Source of the DNA: Chloroflexota bacterium
Lineage (GTDB): Bacteria; Chloroflexota; Anaerolineae; Aggregatilineales; Phototrophicaceae
Direction: 5' to 3'
Assembly (NCBI GenBank): GCA_026707665.1
Contig: JAPOWK010000096.1
Coordinates: 1-54,165, forward strand
DNA: 54,165 bases
Shown: positions 10,615 through 18,531 of the stretch, in pieces
Position numbering within the stretch: the stretch's first letter is position 1
Layout: each line of letters starts with the position of its first letter
Position numbers and translations under genes: made by a program
Notes under the pieces: generated by a model
Told to the model about the DNA's origin: nothing
Database searches by the model: none
What the model saw: the letters and a program-made list of their open reading frames with translations, nothing else

Positions 10615-11551
10615 CGCGCCCCCGCTCATCATCATCCTCGGTCCCACCGGCGTCGGCAAAACCGAGCTTGCCATCAGCCTGGCGGGCGCCCTAGGCGGCG
10701 AAATCATCGGCGCTGACAGTCGACAAATCTATAAGTTCATGGACATCGGCACGGCAAAACCGACCGCGGCGCAACAGGCGAGAATTCCCCATCACCTGAT
10801 AGACATCGTCCCGCCCGATTACAACCTCAGCCTGGCCGAATATCTGGACGCCGCGGTTAGCGCCATTGAAGATGTTCATCAGCGCGGCAATATTCCCTTG
10901 CTGGTCGGTGGAAGCGGGCAATACATTAGCGCCGTGGAAGAAGGCTGGTCGATCCCGCGTGTGCCGCCAGATCCGGAGCTGCGCGCCGAGCTGGAGCGCT
11001 ACGCCGCTGCAAACTCGCGGGCTGCGCTGCATGAGCGGCTGCAAGCGGTCGATCCGGTGGCAGCCGAGCGCATTCACCCCAACAACACCCGCCGCGTCAT
11101 CCGCGCCCTCGAAGTGCAAGCGCTCACCGGTCGAGCCATCAGCGCCCTTCAAGTAAAGCGCCCGCCGCCCTGGCGCATCCGTCGGCTGGGCTTGCAGCTG
11201 CCGCGCAGCATCCTGTACCCGCGGGTGGACGCGCGCGTCGACGCCATGTTAGAAGCTGGCTTGGTCGACGAAGTCGCCGGTCTGCTCGAGATGGGCTATG
11301 ACCGCGCTCTGCCGTCGATGAGCGGCCTCGGCTACCGCGAGATCGCCGCCCACCTGCTAGACGGCAGCCCCCTGGATGAAGCGATTGAGCGCACGAAATT
11401 CAGCACGCACGAATTCATCCGGGGGCAGGATGTCTGGTTCCGCGGGCACGACAACGGCATTCTATGGCATAATGTTGAAGACGTCGACGCCGCCGCATTG
11501 GCGTGCAACTTGGGGGACTGGCTGGAACGAGGTGATCGAGCGACTTGCTGA
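10604..11551 (+). CDS. miaA: tRNA dimethylallyltransferase
   Basis: Adds a dimethylallyl group to N6 of A37 in tRNAs reading UNN codons. The P-loop is GPTGVGKTELA, followed by GADSRQIYKFMDIGTAKP, HHLIDIVPPD, VGGSGQY, NTRRVIRALE and a GLGYREI element near the C-terminus. I place the start at the TTG at 10604 because GGAGGA (10593-10598) sits at ideal distance; the upstream ATG at 10589 has no comparable site. This gives 315 residues, the usual length. It is preceded by yraN and its stop overlaps the next start. Confidence 0.92.
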   Translation: MTGDAPPLIIILGPTGVGKTELAISLAGALGGEIIGADSRQIYKFMDIGTAKPTAAQQARIPHHLIDIVPPDYNLSLAEYLDAAVSAIEDVHQRGNIPLLVGGSGQYISAVEEGWSIPRVPPDPELRAELERYAAANSRAALHERLQAVDPVAAERIHPNNTRRVIRALEVQALTGRAISALQVKRPPPWRIRRLGLQLPRSILYPRVDARVDAMLEAGLVDEVAGLLEMGYDRALPSMSGLGYREIAAHLLDGSPLDEAIERTKFSTHEFIRGQDVWFRGHDNGILWHNVEDVDAAALACNLGDWLERGDRATC

Positions 11552-12219
11552 AATTGGACCGGAACAATCCCAACGCATTCATCGGTGTAATTCTCCTGGT
11601 CGTGCTCGTGGTATTTGTCCTGCCCGATCGATTGCCGGGTTCCATTGCCGATCTTTCGCCGCAGCTCTTCGCCGGCATCCCTTGCGCTCGCTTGCCAGCC
11701 GCCAGAGATCTTGCCGCGCATCAATCTATCCTCGGGCGACAAGCGCAAGATCCGCTGCAATTGAAGTTGACGGCGGGCGCCATCAATGACGAAGGCGGAC
11801 TTGTGATGCGCTTGACCGTGGCGAATCGGTCTCTCGGTACGGCGCCGATCGTATTCCAGGAGGACAATTTCGTCGTCGCCGAAGCGGATGACGACACTGA
11901 CGGATTCGGCTTGATCATCCAGCCGGCGCCGGACGCGGGCTTGCGCGAGCGCGCAAATCCAAATCCCGCGACCTATGACGAAAACGATATCCGGCTCCTC
12001 GGTCCGCGTCAGGCCTGTGTGCATTCGCTTGAACTGGTGGCCTCAGCCGCTATGATCAGCGACGGCGGGAGCGCCAGCGCCTGGTATCGCATGCGCGCCG
12101 CCGGCGAACAGCAGCCGCAAAGCGAGGGCGTCCGCGAGATCTTTCCCGATCAAGGGCTCGATATCCTCACGGAAGGCGTCGTTTTCTCCGAGGAGGTTAA
12201 AATTGCTCCGCGCGCATGA
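11545..12219 (+). CDS. Membrane-anchored protein of unknown function
   Basis: A 224-residue protein with one N-terminal membrane helix (about residues 11-27, AFIGVILLVVLVVFVLP) followed by an extracytoplasmic beta-rich domain. I do not recognise the family. It contains a stretch typical of small beta-sandwich domains (LVMRLTVANRSLGTAPIVF). The start is a TTG overlapping the miaA stop, with AGGTGAT about 8 nt upstream, so expression is coupled to miaA. The neighbours (tRNA modification, molybdopterin synthesis) do not suggest a role. Confidence 0.6.
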   Translation: MLKLDRNNPNAFIGVILLVVLVVFVLPDRLPGSIADLSPQLFAGIPCARLPAARDLAAHQSILGRQAQDPLQLKLTAGAINDEGGLVMRLTVANRSLGTAPIVFQEDNFVVAEADDDTDGFGLIIQPAPDAGLRERANPNPATYDENDIRLLGPRQACVHSLELVASAAMISDGGSASAWYRMRAAGEQQPQSEGVREIFPDQGLDILTEGVVFSEEVKIAPRA

Positions 12220-12265
12220 CATTTCCTGCCCTACCCGTGATAAGAGAATGTCGATTTAGTCAACG

Positions 12266-12754
12266 ATGACAGACAGCAAGCAACTCACCCACCTTGATGA
12301 TCAAGGCCGCGCCAACATGGTTGACGTCGGCGGCAAGCCGGTCAGCGAGCGCGTGGCTCGCGCCAGCGGAACGGTCACGATGAAGCCAGCAACGCTGCGG
12401 CTGATCCGTGAAGGGAATATCAAGAAAGGCGATGTCCTGCACACGGCGCGCATCGCCGGCATCATGGCCGCCAAGCGAACGGCCGACCTCATCCCGCTCT
12501 GCCATCCGCTGCCCATCGACAAGATCGGGCTTGATCTGAAGATAAATGAGTCCGATTCCACCATTGAAATAGTCGCCAGCGTCAAAACACGCGGCGTCAC
12601 CGGCGTCGAAATGGAAGCGCTCAGCGCCGTTTCGGTCGCCGCCTTGACCATCTACGATATGGCGAAAGCGGTCGACCGCGAAATGCGCATCAGCGATATC
12701 CGCCTGCTGGAAAAGCGCGGCGGGACGCGCGGCGACTACCTCGCGGAAGAGTAG
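12266..12754 (+). CDS. moaC: Cyclic pyranopterin monophosphate synthase
   Basis: Converts the MoaA product to cyclic pyranopterin monophosphate in molybdenum cofactor synthesis. The 162-residue length matches the family. Signatures are [26 protein letters not shown], and the catalytic [20 protein letters not shown] followed by DMAKAVDR and the C-terminal [12 protein letters not shown]. It is followed after 8 nt by the moaD-moaE fusion, with which it forms an operon. moaA and moaB are not in the window; moeA is about 25 kb away. Confidence 0.94.
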   Translation: MTDSKQLTHLDDQGRANMVDVGGKPVSERVARASGTVTMKPATLRLIREGNIKKGDVLHTARIAGIMAAKRTADLIPLCHPLPIDKIGLDLKINESDSTIEIVASVKTRGVTGVEMEALSAVSVAALTIYDMAKAVDREMRISDIRLLEKRGGTRGDYLAEE

Positions 12755-12762
12755 AGGCGCCC

Positions 12763-13494
12763 ATGCGAATCACGATACTCTTCTTTGCTACCTTGCGCGA
12801 TATCGTTGGCGCCCGCCAAATCAGGTTGGATCTCGATGGCTCGACCGACAGCATACAAGCATTGCGCCGCGAACTCAGCTCGCGTTACCCGGCCGCGGCT
12901 GACAACCTGTCGGTGGCGCTCGCCGCCATAAACGAAGAATTCGCCTTCGATCATGACCGCCTTAGCGATGGCGACGAGGTGGCCTTCTTCCCGCCAGTCA
13001 GCGGCGGATCAGACAACGAGGAGAAGGGTCCCGAGATATTTCGATTGGCGCGCGCGCCTTTCAATCACGACGAGCTGGTCGCCGCTATCACCACTGCGCA
13101 AACCGGCGCCGTCTGCATCTTCACCGGGACCGTGCGCGGGCAGACGGCAAGAGAGGGTCATCTCCCGCAGACGGCTTACCTGGAATACGAAGCCTACGAG
13201 CCGATGGCGCAATCCAAGATGAAACAGGTGGCGGCGGAAATCCGCGCGCGCTGGAGCAAGGTTGAGGGCATCGCCATCGTCCAGCGCATCGGCAAGCTGG
13301 ACGTCGGCGACAACACCGTCTTGTGCGCTTGCTCGTCGCCGCATCGCGATGACGGCTGCTTTGAAGCCGCTCGCTACGGCATTGATCGCTTGAAAGAGAT
13401 CGTTCCCGTATGGAAGAAAGAGGTCGGCGGCGCCGGCGAAACCTGGATCGAAGGCGACTATCGCCCGGCCTCCAGCGACAAGCGCCCGCAATAG
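12763..13494 (+). CDS. Fused molybdopterin synthase (MoaD-MoaE)
   Basis: A 243-residue fusion of the two molybdopterin synthase subunits. Residues 1-82 are a MoaD ubiquitin-like domain beginning MRITILFFATLRD and ending with the Gly-Gly tail PPVSGG at 77-82. Residues from about 92 are MoaE, with FTGTVRGQT, YLEYEAYEPMA, VQRIGKLDVGD and the catalytic C-terminal VWKKEVGG. MoaD must end in a free Gly-Gly to be thiocarboxylated, so an internal GG implies cleavage after residue 82. A similar fusion, MoaX of Mycobacterium tuberculosis, is reported to be processed at Gly82. It directly follows moaC. Confidence 0.9.
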   Translation: MRITILFFATLRDIVGARQIRLDLDGSTDSIQALRRELSSRYPAAADNLSVALAAINEEFAFDHDRLSDGDEVAFFPPVSGGSDNEEKGPEIFRLARAPFNHDELVAAITTAQTGAVCIFTGTVRGQTAREGHLPQTAYLEYEAYEPMAQSKMKQVAAEIRARWSKVEGIAIVQRIGKLDVGDNTVLCACSSPHRDDGCFEAARYGIDRLKEIVPVWKKEVGGAGETWIEGDYRPASSDKRPQ

Positions 13495-13503
13495 TTCATT
13501 GCT

Positions 13504-13570
13504 GTAGGGGCGAGCCATTGGTTCGCCCGCCCAAACGAAACCGGTAGGGGCGATTCCTAATTCTCCCGTC
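13504..13570. repeat. Family B repeat
   Basis: GTAGGGGCGA occurs twice in direct orientation (13504 and 13543). Each copy is followed by a complementary TTCGCCC-like or TTCTCCC-like arm, making two partial hairpins. It lies between the moaDE fusion and rnc, immediately upstream of the rnc leader. Confidence 0.65.
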
Positions 13571-13602
13571 AAATTGACCAGAAACTCGGTGACAAATCAT
13601 TC

Positions 13603-14337
13603 ATGAGCAATTCTGACAGCCGCCCGTCATTTGAAGACATCATCGGCATCACTTTTGAGGAACCGGCGCTGCTGACTCAAGCGCTCACCCACCCTTCTTT
13701 CGTCAATGAATACGAGGGTAATGAAGATATTCGCGACAACGAACGGCTCGAATTCCTCGGCGATGCCGTGCTCGATCTGCTGGTTGCCGACATGCTTTAT
13801 CGGAGATTCCCGCAGGTTGACGAAGGCGAGTTGACGCAGCTGCGCGCCGCCCTGGTCAAGACTGAATCGCTGGCGCAGCTTGGGACGAATTGCCGCTTGG
13901 GCGAGTTTCTGCTCATCGGGCGCGGCGAAGAATTGAGTGGCGGCCGCGGGCGCTCGACGATCCTCTGCCGCGCATTTGAAGCAGTCGTCGGCGCCATCTA
14001 CCTTGATCAAGGCATGAACGCGGTTGTCGATTTCGTGCTGCCGCCCTTGCTCGAGCTGTTGAAAGACATCATCGAAAATAGTCTGCACATCGACGCGCGC
14101 AGCCGACTGCAAGAGCGCATCCAGGCGCGCCTGAATATCACGCCCGATTATCGCGTCACCGGCGCCGAGGGTCCCGAACACGCCAAGGAGTTTCGTGTGG
14201 AGGTGGCGATTGGCGACACATTGATCGGCAGCGGCATCGGCGGCAGCAAACGAGCGGCCGCCCGCGAGGCGGCCCGCGCCGCGCTCAAACAACTGGAGGC
14301 GGAGGGCTTGCCAGAGGCTTTGTTAAGGGATCTGTAG
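13603..14337 (+). CDS. rnc: Ribonuclease III
   Basis: Double-strand-specific endoribonuclease for rRNA and mRNA processing. The catalytic signature ERLEFLGDAVLDLLVAD lies near residue 46, and the second acidic cluster is AFEAVVGAIYLDQG. A C-terminal dsRNA-binding domain ends with GGSKRAAAREAARAAL. At 244 residues it is a standard-length enzyme with no extension. A family B-type repeat begins immediately at the stop codon. Adjacent smc, often found next to rnc with ftsY, is absent; ftsY lies 4 kb downstream beyond the nuclease/helicase operon. Confidence 0.94.
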   Translation: MSNSDSRPSFEDIIGITFEEPALLTQALTHPSFVNEYEGNEDIRDNERLEFLGDAVLDLLVADMLYRRFPQVDEGELTQLRAALVKTESLAQLGTNCRLGEFLLIGRGEELSGGRGRSTILCRAFEAVVGAIYLDQGMNAVVDFVLPPLLELLKDIIENSLHIDARSRLQERIQARLNITPDYRVTGAEGPEHAKEFRVEVAIGDTLIGSGIGGSKRAAAREAARAALKQLEAEGLPEALLRDL

Positions 14338-14446
14338 GGACGAAATACGGGCGGTGTCGGCGGTCGGTGTCCACGCGAACTACGCGCCCCTTGTCTCGAG
14401 CTTCTGCGTATGACCCGTGTTTTTGGGCGACACGAGTCACGCCCCC
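14335..14446. repeat. Degenerate family B repeat after rnc
   Basis: Starts with GTAGGGACGA at the rnc stop and ends near GGGCGACACGAGTCACGCCCCC, echoing the GGGCGACT...AGTCGCCC arms of better copies. The wider gene-free stretch 14338-14696 otherwise shows a drop in GC toward its right end and no recognisable RNA or gene. Confidence 0.45.
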
Positions 14447-14696
14447 CACATGTCCTAGGCTTTGCTCCGCGCTGATCTTGAACATTATTTCTGGCCACAA
14501 CGAAGACTAGAATGCCGCCACCATGTATAGAAATATTTTGAAGTCGATATGACGTCGGCGCCGAAAGCCTAGAAGCCTGTTAGACACAAGAGCACTGCCC
14601 GGAGCGTATTCGCTTAAGATGATAGTTGAGCGACAAGAGCACAGTGAACCATTTGTAGCGTCGCATGGTGAACGCCGAAAGGGGAGACTGTTAGTT

Positions 14697-14984
14697 GTGA
14701 TCAGCGCGGCAAAGGAGAAGTGGGATACGATACTGATCTTGGTAGTTTTGCTCGGCGGACTTGTAGGCTTTATCAATCCTCGGTTTGACTCCCTGGAAAC
14801 TAGCTTGAATACCAAAGTCAATGAGGTAAAGACAGAACTTGTTGCACAGGTAGACGCTGTTGAGGTCAAATTCGATAACAAGTTCAACAGCCTAGCGGAG
14901 ATGATGATCGTAGCCCACATTAATGGAGAAGTGACACGAGAAGAGATTCTGGCTATCTGGGAACGTGTCGCGAAAGAAAACTAA
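14697..14984 (+). CDS. Small membrane protein with coiled coil, unknown function
   Basis: About 95 residues: a short cytoplasmic start, one membrane helix (TILILVVLLGGLVGF), then a charged heptad-like helix (SLETSLNTKVNEVKTELVAQ) and a C-terminal acidic segment. The GTG at 14697 is chosen for the GGGGAGA at 14681-14687; the frame is also open upstream to an ATG at 14619. Base composition is lower in GC than the neighbours, which may indicate acquisition. It resembles in plan, not clearly in sequence, the small protein at 39935-40123. No function can be assigned. Confidence 0.5.
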   Translation: MISAAKEKWDTILILVVLLGGLVGFINPRFDSLETSLNTKVNEVKTELVAQVDAVEVKFDNKFNSLAEMMIVAHINGEVTREEILAIWERVAKEN

Positions 14985-15077
14985 GTTTCTCTTTGCCTCT
15001 TACAATTGCCAAAGCCCCGCTTCGGGTATTCTTCAATGAAGCGATGATCGTTAACAGTCATTTGTGATTCTCAACCT

Positions 15078-17198
15078 TCAGAATCGCCTGGACTTGAAGC
15101 ACTTGTCACAGATGCGGAAGCGATGGCGAGACGGCAGGAGCGCGCCACAAGTCCGGCAGCGCCGCGCCACATTCAAGTTTCGCAGCAGCGCCTCATCAAT
15201 CGAAAGCGACCATTCGCGCCGTTCCTCGCGCACTTGCCCATGCGCTTCACAGTTGGCGGCGAACTCTTTGCGGCGCGAAAGCCAGAGGTAGATATCGGCG
15301 CAAGCGATGGAAAACTCGGTCGCCTCCAAGTCGCCGCCGTCATGTATCGGCGCCGGCGCGTCCGGCGGCAGCGGAATCTGATAACTCTCCAAGATCATGT
15401 AGGCGCAATCCAGCCAATAGCTGCGGGTCGTCTTCCGCGTCGGCGCGTTGACCAATTGCAGCGCGCTCGCCAAACCCAGTTTCTGGATATCGTCATCTGA
15501 CAGCATCTTGGCCAGGGCGATGCGCTCGTCCATATCGGCTGTGGTGATTACCGCGCGCAGCTCTTCCGGTATCGACTTCAACTCGGCCCATTGCGTCAGT
15601 TGCTGGTCCAGGCTGCCCGGGATCAAACTCAGGTCGTCAGCGGTCGGCGCCACGCGGGCGAAGTTCAGTTCGGAGGGTGTCTGCTCATAGAGCTCGCGAA
15701 TGATGCCAAGGTCTTGTTTGCTGGTCGCCGCGATCAACCCCGTCTTCGACATGCCGTAACGTCCGGCGCGCCCGCCGATCTGGTGCACCTCGCTCGGATA
15801 CAATCGACGGTCGTTCTTGCCATCGTATTTTTCCACCTCATAGAAGCAGACGACATCGGCCGGCAGGTTGAGCCCCATGCCAACGGCATCGGTCGCCACG
15901 CAGATCTCGGTCTCGCCAGCGGCGAAGCGATCGGCCTGCCGCCGCCGCACTTCCGGCGGCAAACTGCCATAAACCACCGATACCGTCCGGCCCAGCCGTT
16001 CCAGCTTCATCTTCAAATCGAGAACGCCCTGACGCGTGAAAGCCACCAGAATGGTTGCGGGTGGCAGCGACTCCAGCGTGAAATGCCGTTCCGCCAGCGC
16101 GATCGGCGCCAAGCGCTGATGCTCGACCAATTGGCCGGGGATCTCCGCCGCCGATGCCAGCACCTCGATCAAGTTTCGCGCTGTCGGCGGTCCGATGATG
16201 TGCATTTCCGGCGCCGCCGATTCCATCAGCGCGCGCGTCCAAGCCCAGCCGCGATCGGCATCCGCCAGCATCTGCGCCTCATCAATGATCACGCAGGCGC
16301 CGCTGTTCTGCGCGTTGAACATCTCGATCGTGGCAGCCGTGATCCGCGCCCCTTCCACCGGGATATATTCTTCGCCGGTCAACAGATGGCAAGCGACCCC
16401 GTCGCCGTTCAGCCGGTCGAATACTTCATAAGCCAAGAGCCGCAAGGGCGCCAGATACCAACCAGAGCCGGCCACCTTCAGCGCTTCCAAGGCGTCGTGC
16501 GTCTTCCCGCTGTTGGGAGCGCCGATGTGGATAAACAGCTTCTGCTGATCTCGGTAGTCATTGCGCCATTTGGGAAAGGCGTCGATCAACCGATTGCGCA
16601 AGCGCGTCTCCGCTTGGCGCTTTCGCCGCGCCCTTGAGCGTCCGCCACGGCGCTTCCGCCGGCCACGATCGCCATCTCGCTCGTTCTCGCTGCGCAGCTG
16701 ATTGTATTCCTCGTAGGTTTCCGGCAGATCCCAGAGCCCGCGCAGATCGCGCCAGATCATGCCCTTCGGCCGGATGCCCGCTTCGCGAAAGCCGCGTTCC
16801 AGGCTGCGTTGATCGATATCAAGCACGGCTCGCAATTCGCTTGAATGGAGCCGCTCATAACCCGCGATCATTTCGCGCAGATCGGGGTCGGCCGCTGTTG
16901 GAATCAAAGTATGCGCCGGAAAACGCAACTTCCCGCGCGGATCGAGAAAACGATCCAGCGCCAGTTCGCCAGCCGCCCGCCGCATTGTTTCCGCGTTCAC
17001 GCCGACCAGCTTCGCCGCCTGTTTGGCGGTATAGCTGCGGGCAAGGACCTGTTTTTCGGGCGGGTCGTCTGTCTTCGGGGGCGGGAAACCGTCGCGGATG
17101 CGGTCGCCGCAGCGCGCCAGAGCGCTAAGCCAGGCTTCGTCGTCTCGCTCTGTTTCCGGCGCCACGGTTTCAGCGATATGATCGATGGTTTTTTCCAA
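15078..17198 (-). CDS. SUV3-like DExH-box RNA helicase with N-terminal HTH and C-terminal zinc ribbon
   Basis: A 706-residue superfamily 2 helicase close to SUV3/SUPV3L1. Motif I is GAPNSGKT (226-233), followed by WYLAPLRLLAYEV and LTGEE. Motif II is DEAQ (306-309) in IIDEAQMLADADRGWAW. Motif V is ATDAVGMGLN and motif VI is QIGGRAGRYG (from 473). It has two unusual ends. Residues 56-98 look like an excisionase/MerR-type helix-turn-helix (YTAKQAAKLVGVNAETMRRA), followed by a basic RRKRRGGRSRARRK stretch. The last 30 residues hold a C-X2-C-X12-C-X2-C ribbon (Cys681, 684, 697, 700). The start is a TTG with GGGAG 7 nt upstream. It is last in an operon with an HNH nuclease and an FHA regulator. 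Confidence 0.85.
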   Translation of the reverse strand: MEKTIDHIAETVAPETERDDEAWLSALARCGDRIRDGFPPPKTDDPPEKQVLARSYTAKQAAKLVGVNAETMRRAAGELALDRFLDPRGKLRFPAHTLIPTAADPDLREMIAGYERLHSSELRAVLDIDQRSLERGFREAGIRPKGMIWRDLRGLWDLPETYEEYNQLRSENERDGDRGRRKRRGGRSRARRKRQAETRLRNRLIDAFPKWRNDYRDQQKLFIHIGAPNSGKTHDALEALKVAGSGWYLAPLRLLAYEVFDRLNGDGVACHLLTGEEYIPVEGARITAATIEMFNAQNSGACVIIDEAQMLADADRGWAWTRALMESAAPEMHIIGPPTARNLIEVLASAAEIPGQLVEHQRLAPIALAERHFTLESLPPATILVAFTRQGVLDLKMKLERLGRTVSVVYGSLPPEVRRRQADRFAAGETEICVATDAVGMGLNLPADVVCFYEVEKYDGKNDRRLYPSEVHQIGGRAGRYGMSKTGLIAATSKQDLGIIRELYEQTPSELNFARVAPTADDLSLIPGSLDQQLTQWAELKSIPEELRAVITTADMDERIALAKMLSDDDIQKLGLASALQLVNAPTRKTTRSYWLDCAYMILESYQIPLPPDAPAPIHDGGDLEATEFSIACADIYLWLSRRKEFAANCEAHGQVREERREWSLSIDEALLRNLNVARRCRTCGALLPSRHRFRICDKCFKSRRF

Positions 17199-17222
17199 TG
17201 GAATGCTCCCTTGCGCGGCGCT

Positions 17223-17699
17223 CTACTTCGTCCAGTTGTAAGGAGGAACCTCGGTCAGATCAGCGCTCGCGTCCACAGTCGGCGCCGTCTCGCCTGAGGC
17301 GATTTCAAATAGCGTCAATTGCTGCGCCGCCTGCATCTCGTAACGCGTAAACAGTCGCGCAATCAGCGCGGTCTCGCGCCCGGTCTCGCGGTAAATCTCC
17401 GCGGCAAAGCGCGCCGGATGCTTCTGACCCTTGCGCCGATTGCAGTCAGGGCATGACAAAGCCAGGTTCCGCGCCTCGTTCGCCCCGCCTTGCTTCAAGC
17501 TCAATACATGATCCAACTCAAACTCAGCGCCTACCAGGTCAACGCCGCACCATTCACAGCGCCCCCCGGATTCCAAAATCCGGTCGCGCAGTCCGTCCGT
17601 GGTCAAGCGCCCAGGCAAGCCCGCCCGTCCAGCGCGAGAATTCAAGGCGGCCGCATACTTCTCAAGCGCGCCTTCAGCCAGCCTGTCCTGATAATTCAT
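17223..17699 (-). CDS. HNH endonuclease
   Basis: A 158-residue HNH (McrA-like) nuclease. The zinc knuckle pair is CEWC (48-51) and CPDC (83-86), enclosing the core FELDHVLSLKQGG with Asp63-His64 and a downstream Asn78, as in stand-alone HNH proteins. A roughly 70-residue C-terminal tail has no recognisable domain. The ATG overlaps the stop of the FHA gene (ATGA) and the helicase starts 24 nt downstream, so all three are co-transcribed. Target could be DNA or RNA; the helicase partner makes a nucleic-acid processing or defence role plausible but unproven. Confidence 0.82.
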   Translation of the reverse strand: MNYQDRLAEGALEKYAAALNSRAGRAGLPGRLTTDGLRDRILESGGRCEWCGVDLVGAEFELDHVLSLKQGGANEARNLALSCPDCNRRKGQKHPARFAAEIYRETGRETALIARLFTRYEMQAAQQLTLFEIASGETAPTVDASADLTEVPPYNWTK

Positions 17700-18391
17700 T
17701 CAGCGGATTCATCCCGCGGGTTGTCCAACCGGAAGCCATGGCCGCGCACGGTCACGATATATTGATGATCGCTGTCAAATTCGGCGAGACGGTCGCGCAG
17801 GCGCCGCACCAGCGCGTCTATCGCCTGTTCGCTGACGCCCGCGCCCAGCGCCTCGGGCCAGACGGCGTCGACAACATCATTGCGGCTGCAAACGCCACCC
17901 TGACTGGCGAAGAGAATCTCCAGCAAGCGATACTGCGGCAAACTTAGCGGCGGGTCCACCACCACTTCCTTGATTTGCACCTCGCGCGATTCGGGATCCA
18001 GCCGCAGGCGCAAGCCGGTCATGGAACCGGATGGGATGACATCAGGCAGCACGCGCGTCGTTGAGGGCGCCGTCGCGCCGGAACCGACAAATCGGAGCCG
18101 GATATCCTTAGCGATGCGGATCTCGTCGCCGTCTTCCAATTCGCGCATGCCAGTCAAGCGATAGCCGTTGACCCAGGTGCCATTCTTGCTCCGCAAGTCT
18201 TCGACGACGGCGCTGCCGCCTTCCAACACAATGCGCAGGTGCTGCCGCGAGATTTGCCGTACCGGAATCACAATGTCGCAGCTCTCTTCGCGCCCAAGCA
18301 GCATCTCAGCGCGATCCACCACCCAATGCGGGTTGGAAAGCGAACCATCCAGCCAAACGATGACCGGGAACTCGTCCGACCCTTGAGTCAT
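17696..18391 (-). CDS. FHA-domain, OmpR-type winged-helix transcriptional regulator
   Basis: N-terminal forkhead-associated domain with GREESCDIVIP, the SRQHLRI signature and the SKNGTWVNG phosphothreonine-binding loop. A C-terminal OmpR/PhoB-type winged helix follows, with SLPQYRLLEILFASQGGVCSR, RRLRDRL and VRGHGFRL. There is no receiver domain, so input is probably a phosphothreonine partner rather than a histidine kinase. The start at 18391 (MTQGSDEFPV) fits the domain; an upstream in-frame ATG at 18451 overlaps a TATAAT. It is the first gene of the minus-strand operon with the HNH nuclease and SUV3-like helicase, and is divergent from ftsY. Confidence 0.85.
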   Translation of the reverse strand: MTQGSDEFPVIVWLDGSLSNPHWVVDRAEMLLGREESCDIVIPVRQISRQHLRIVLEGGSAVVEDLRSKNGTWVNGYRLTGMRELEDGDEIRIAKDIRLRFVGSGATAPSTTRVLPDVIPSGSMTGLRLRLDPESREVQIKEVVVDPPLSLPQYRLLEILFASQGGVCSRNDVVDAVWPEALGAGVSEQAIDALVRRLRDRLAEFDSDHQYIVTVRGHGFRLDNPRDESAE

Positions 18392-18485
18392 TGCCGGTAT
18401 GTCGTTTTCCACCAATTCCACCTGAACCTGCAGCTCACAATCGAACTCCATTATACAGCAATATTGTCAAGCTCACGACCTTACA

Positions 18486-18514
18486 TTGTCCCCGCAAGGC
18501 CATGGCTGTATAAT
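18486..18514 (+). promoter_or_regulatory. Candidate ftsY promoter
   Basis: TTGTCC at 18486-18491 and a perfect TATAAT at 18509-18514 are separated by 17 nt. The predicted start near 18521 leaves only about 10 nt before the ftsY ATG at 18532, and no Shine-Dalgarno site is visible there, so the message may be nearly leaderless. On the other strand a TATAAT (18455-18450) may serve the FHA regulator, but without a good -35. Confidence 0.6.
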
Positions 18515-18531
18515 CGCGGCTTGGCGATCAC

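Noticed and set aside
15000..15077. Terminator hairpin between the small membrane protein and helicase genes (CCCCGCTTCGGG)
   Set aside because: The stem has only four or five pairs and no U-tract on either strand.
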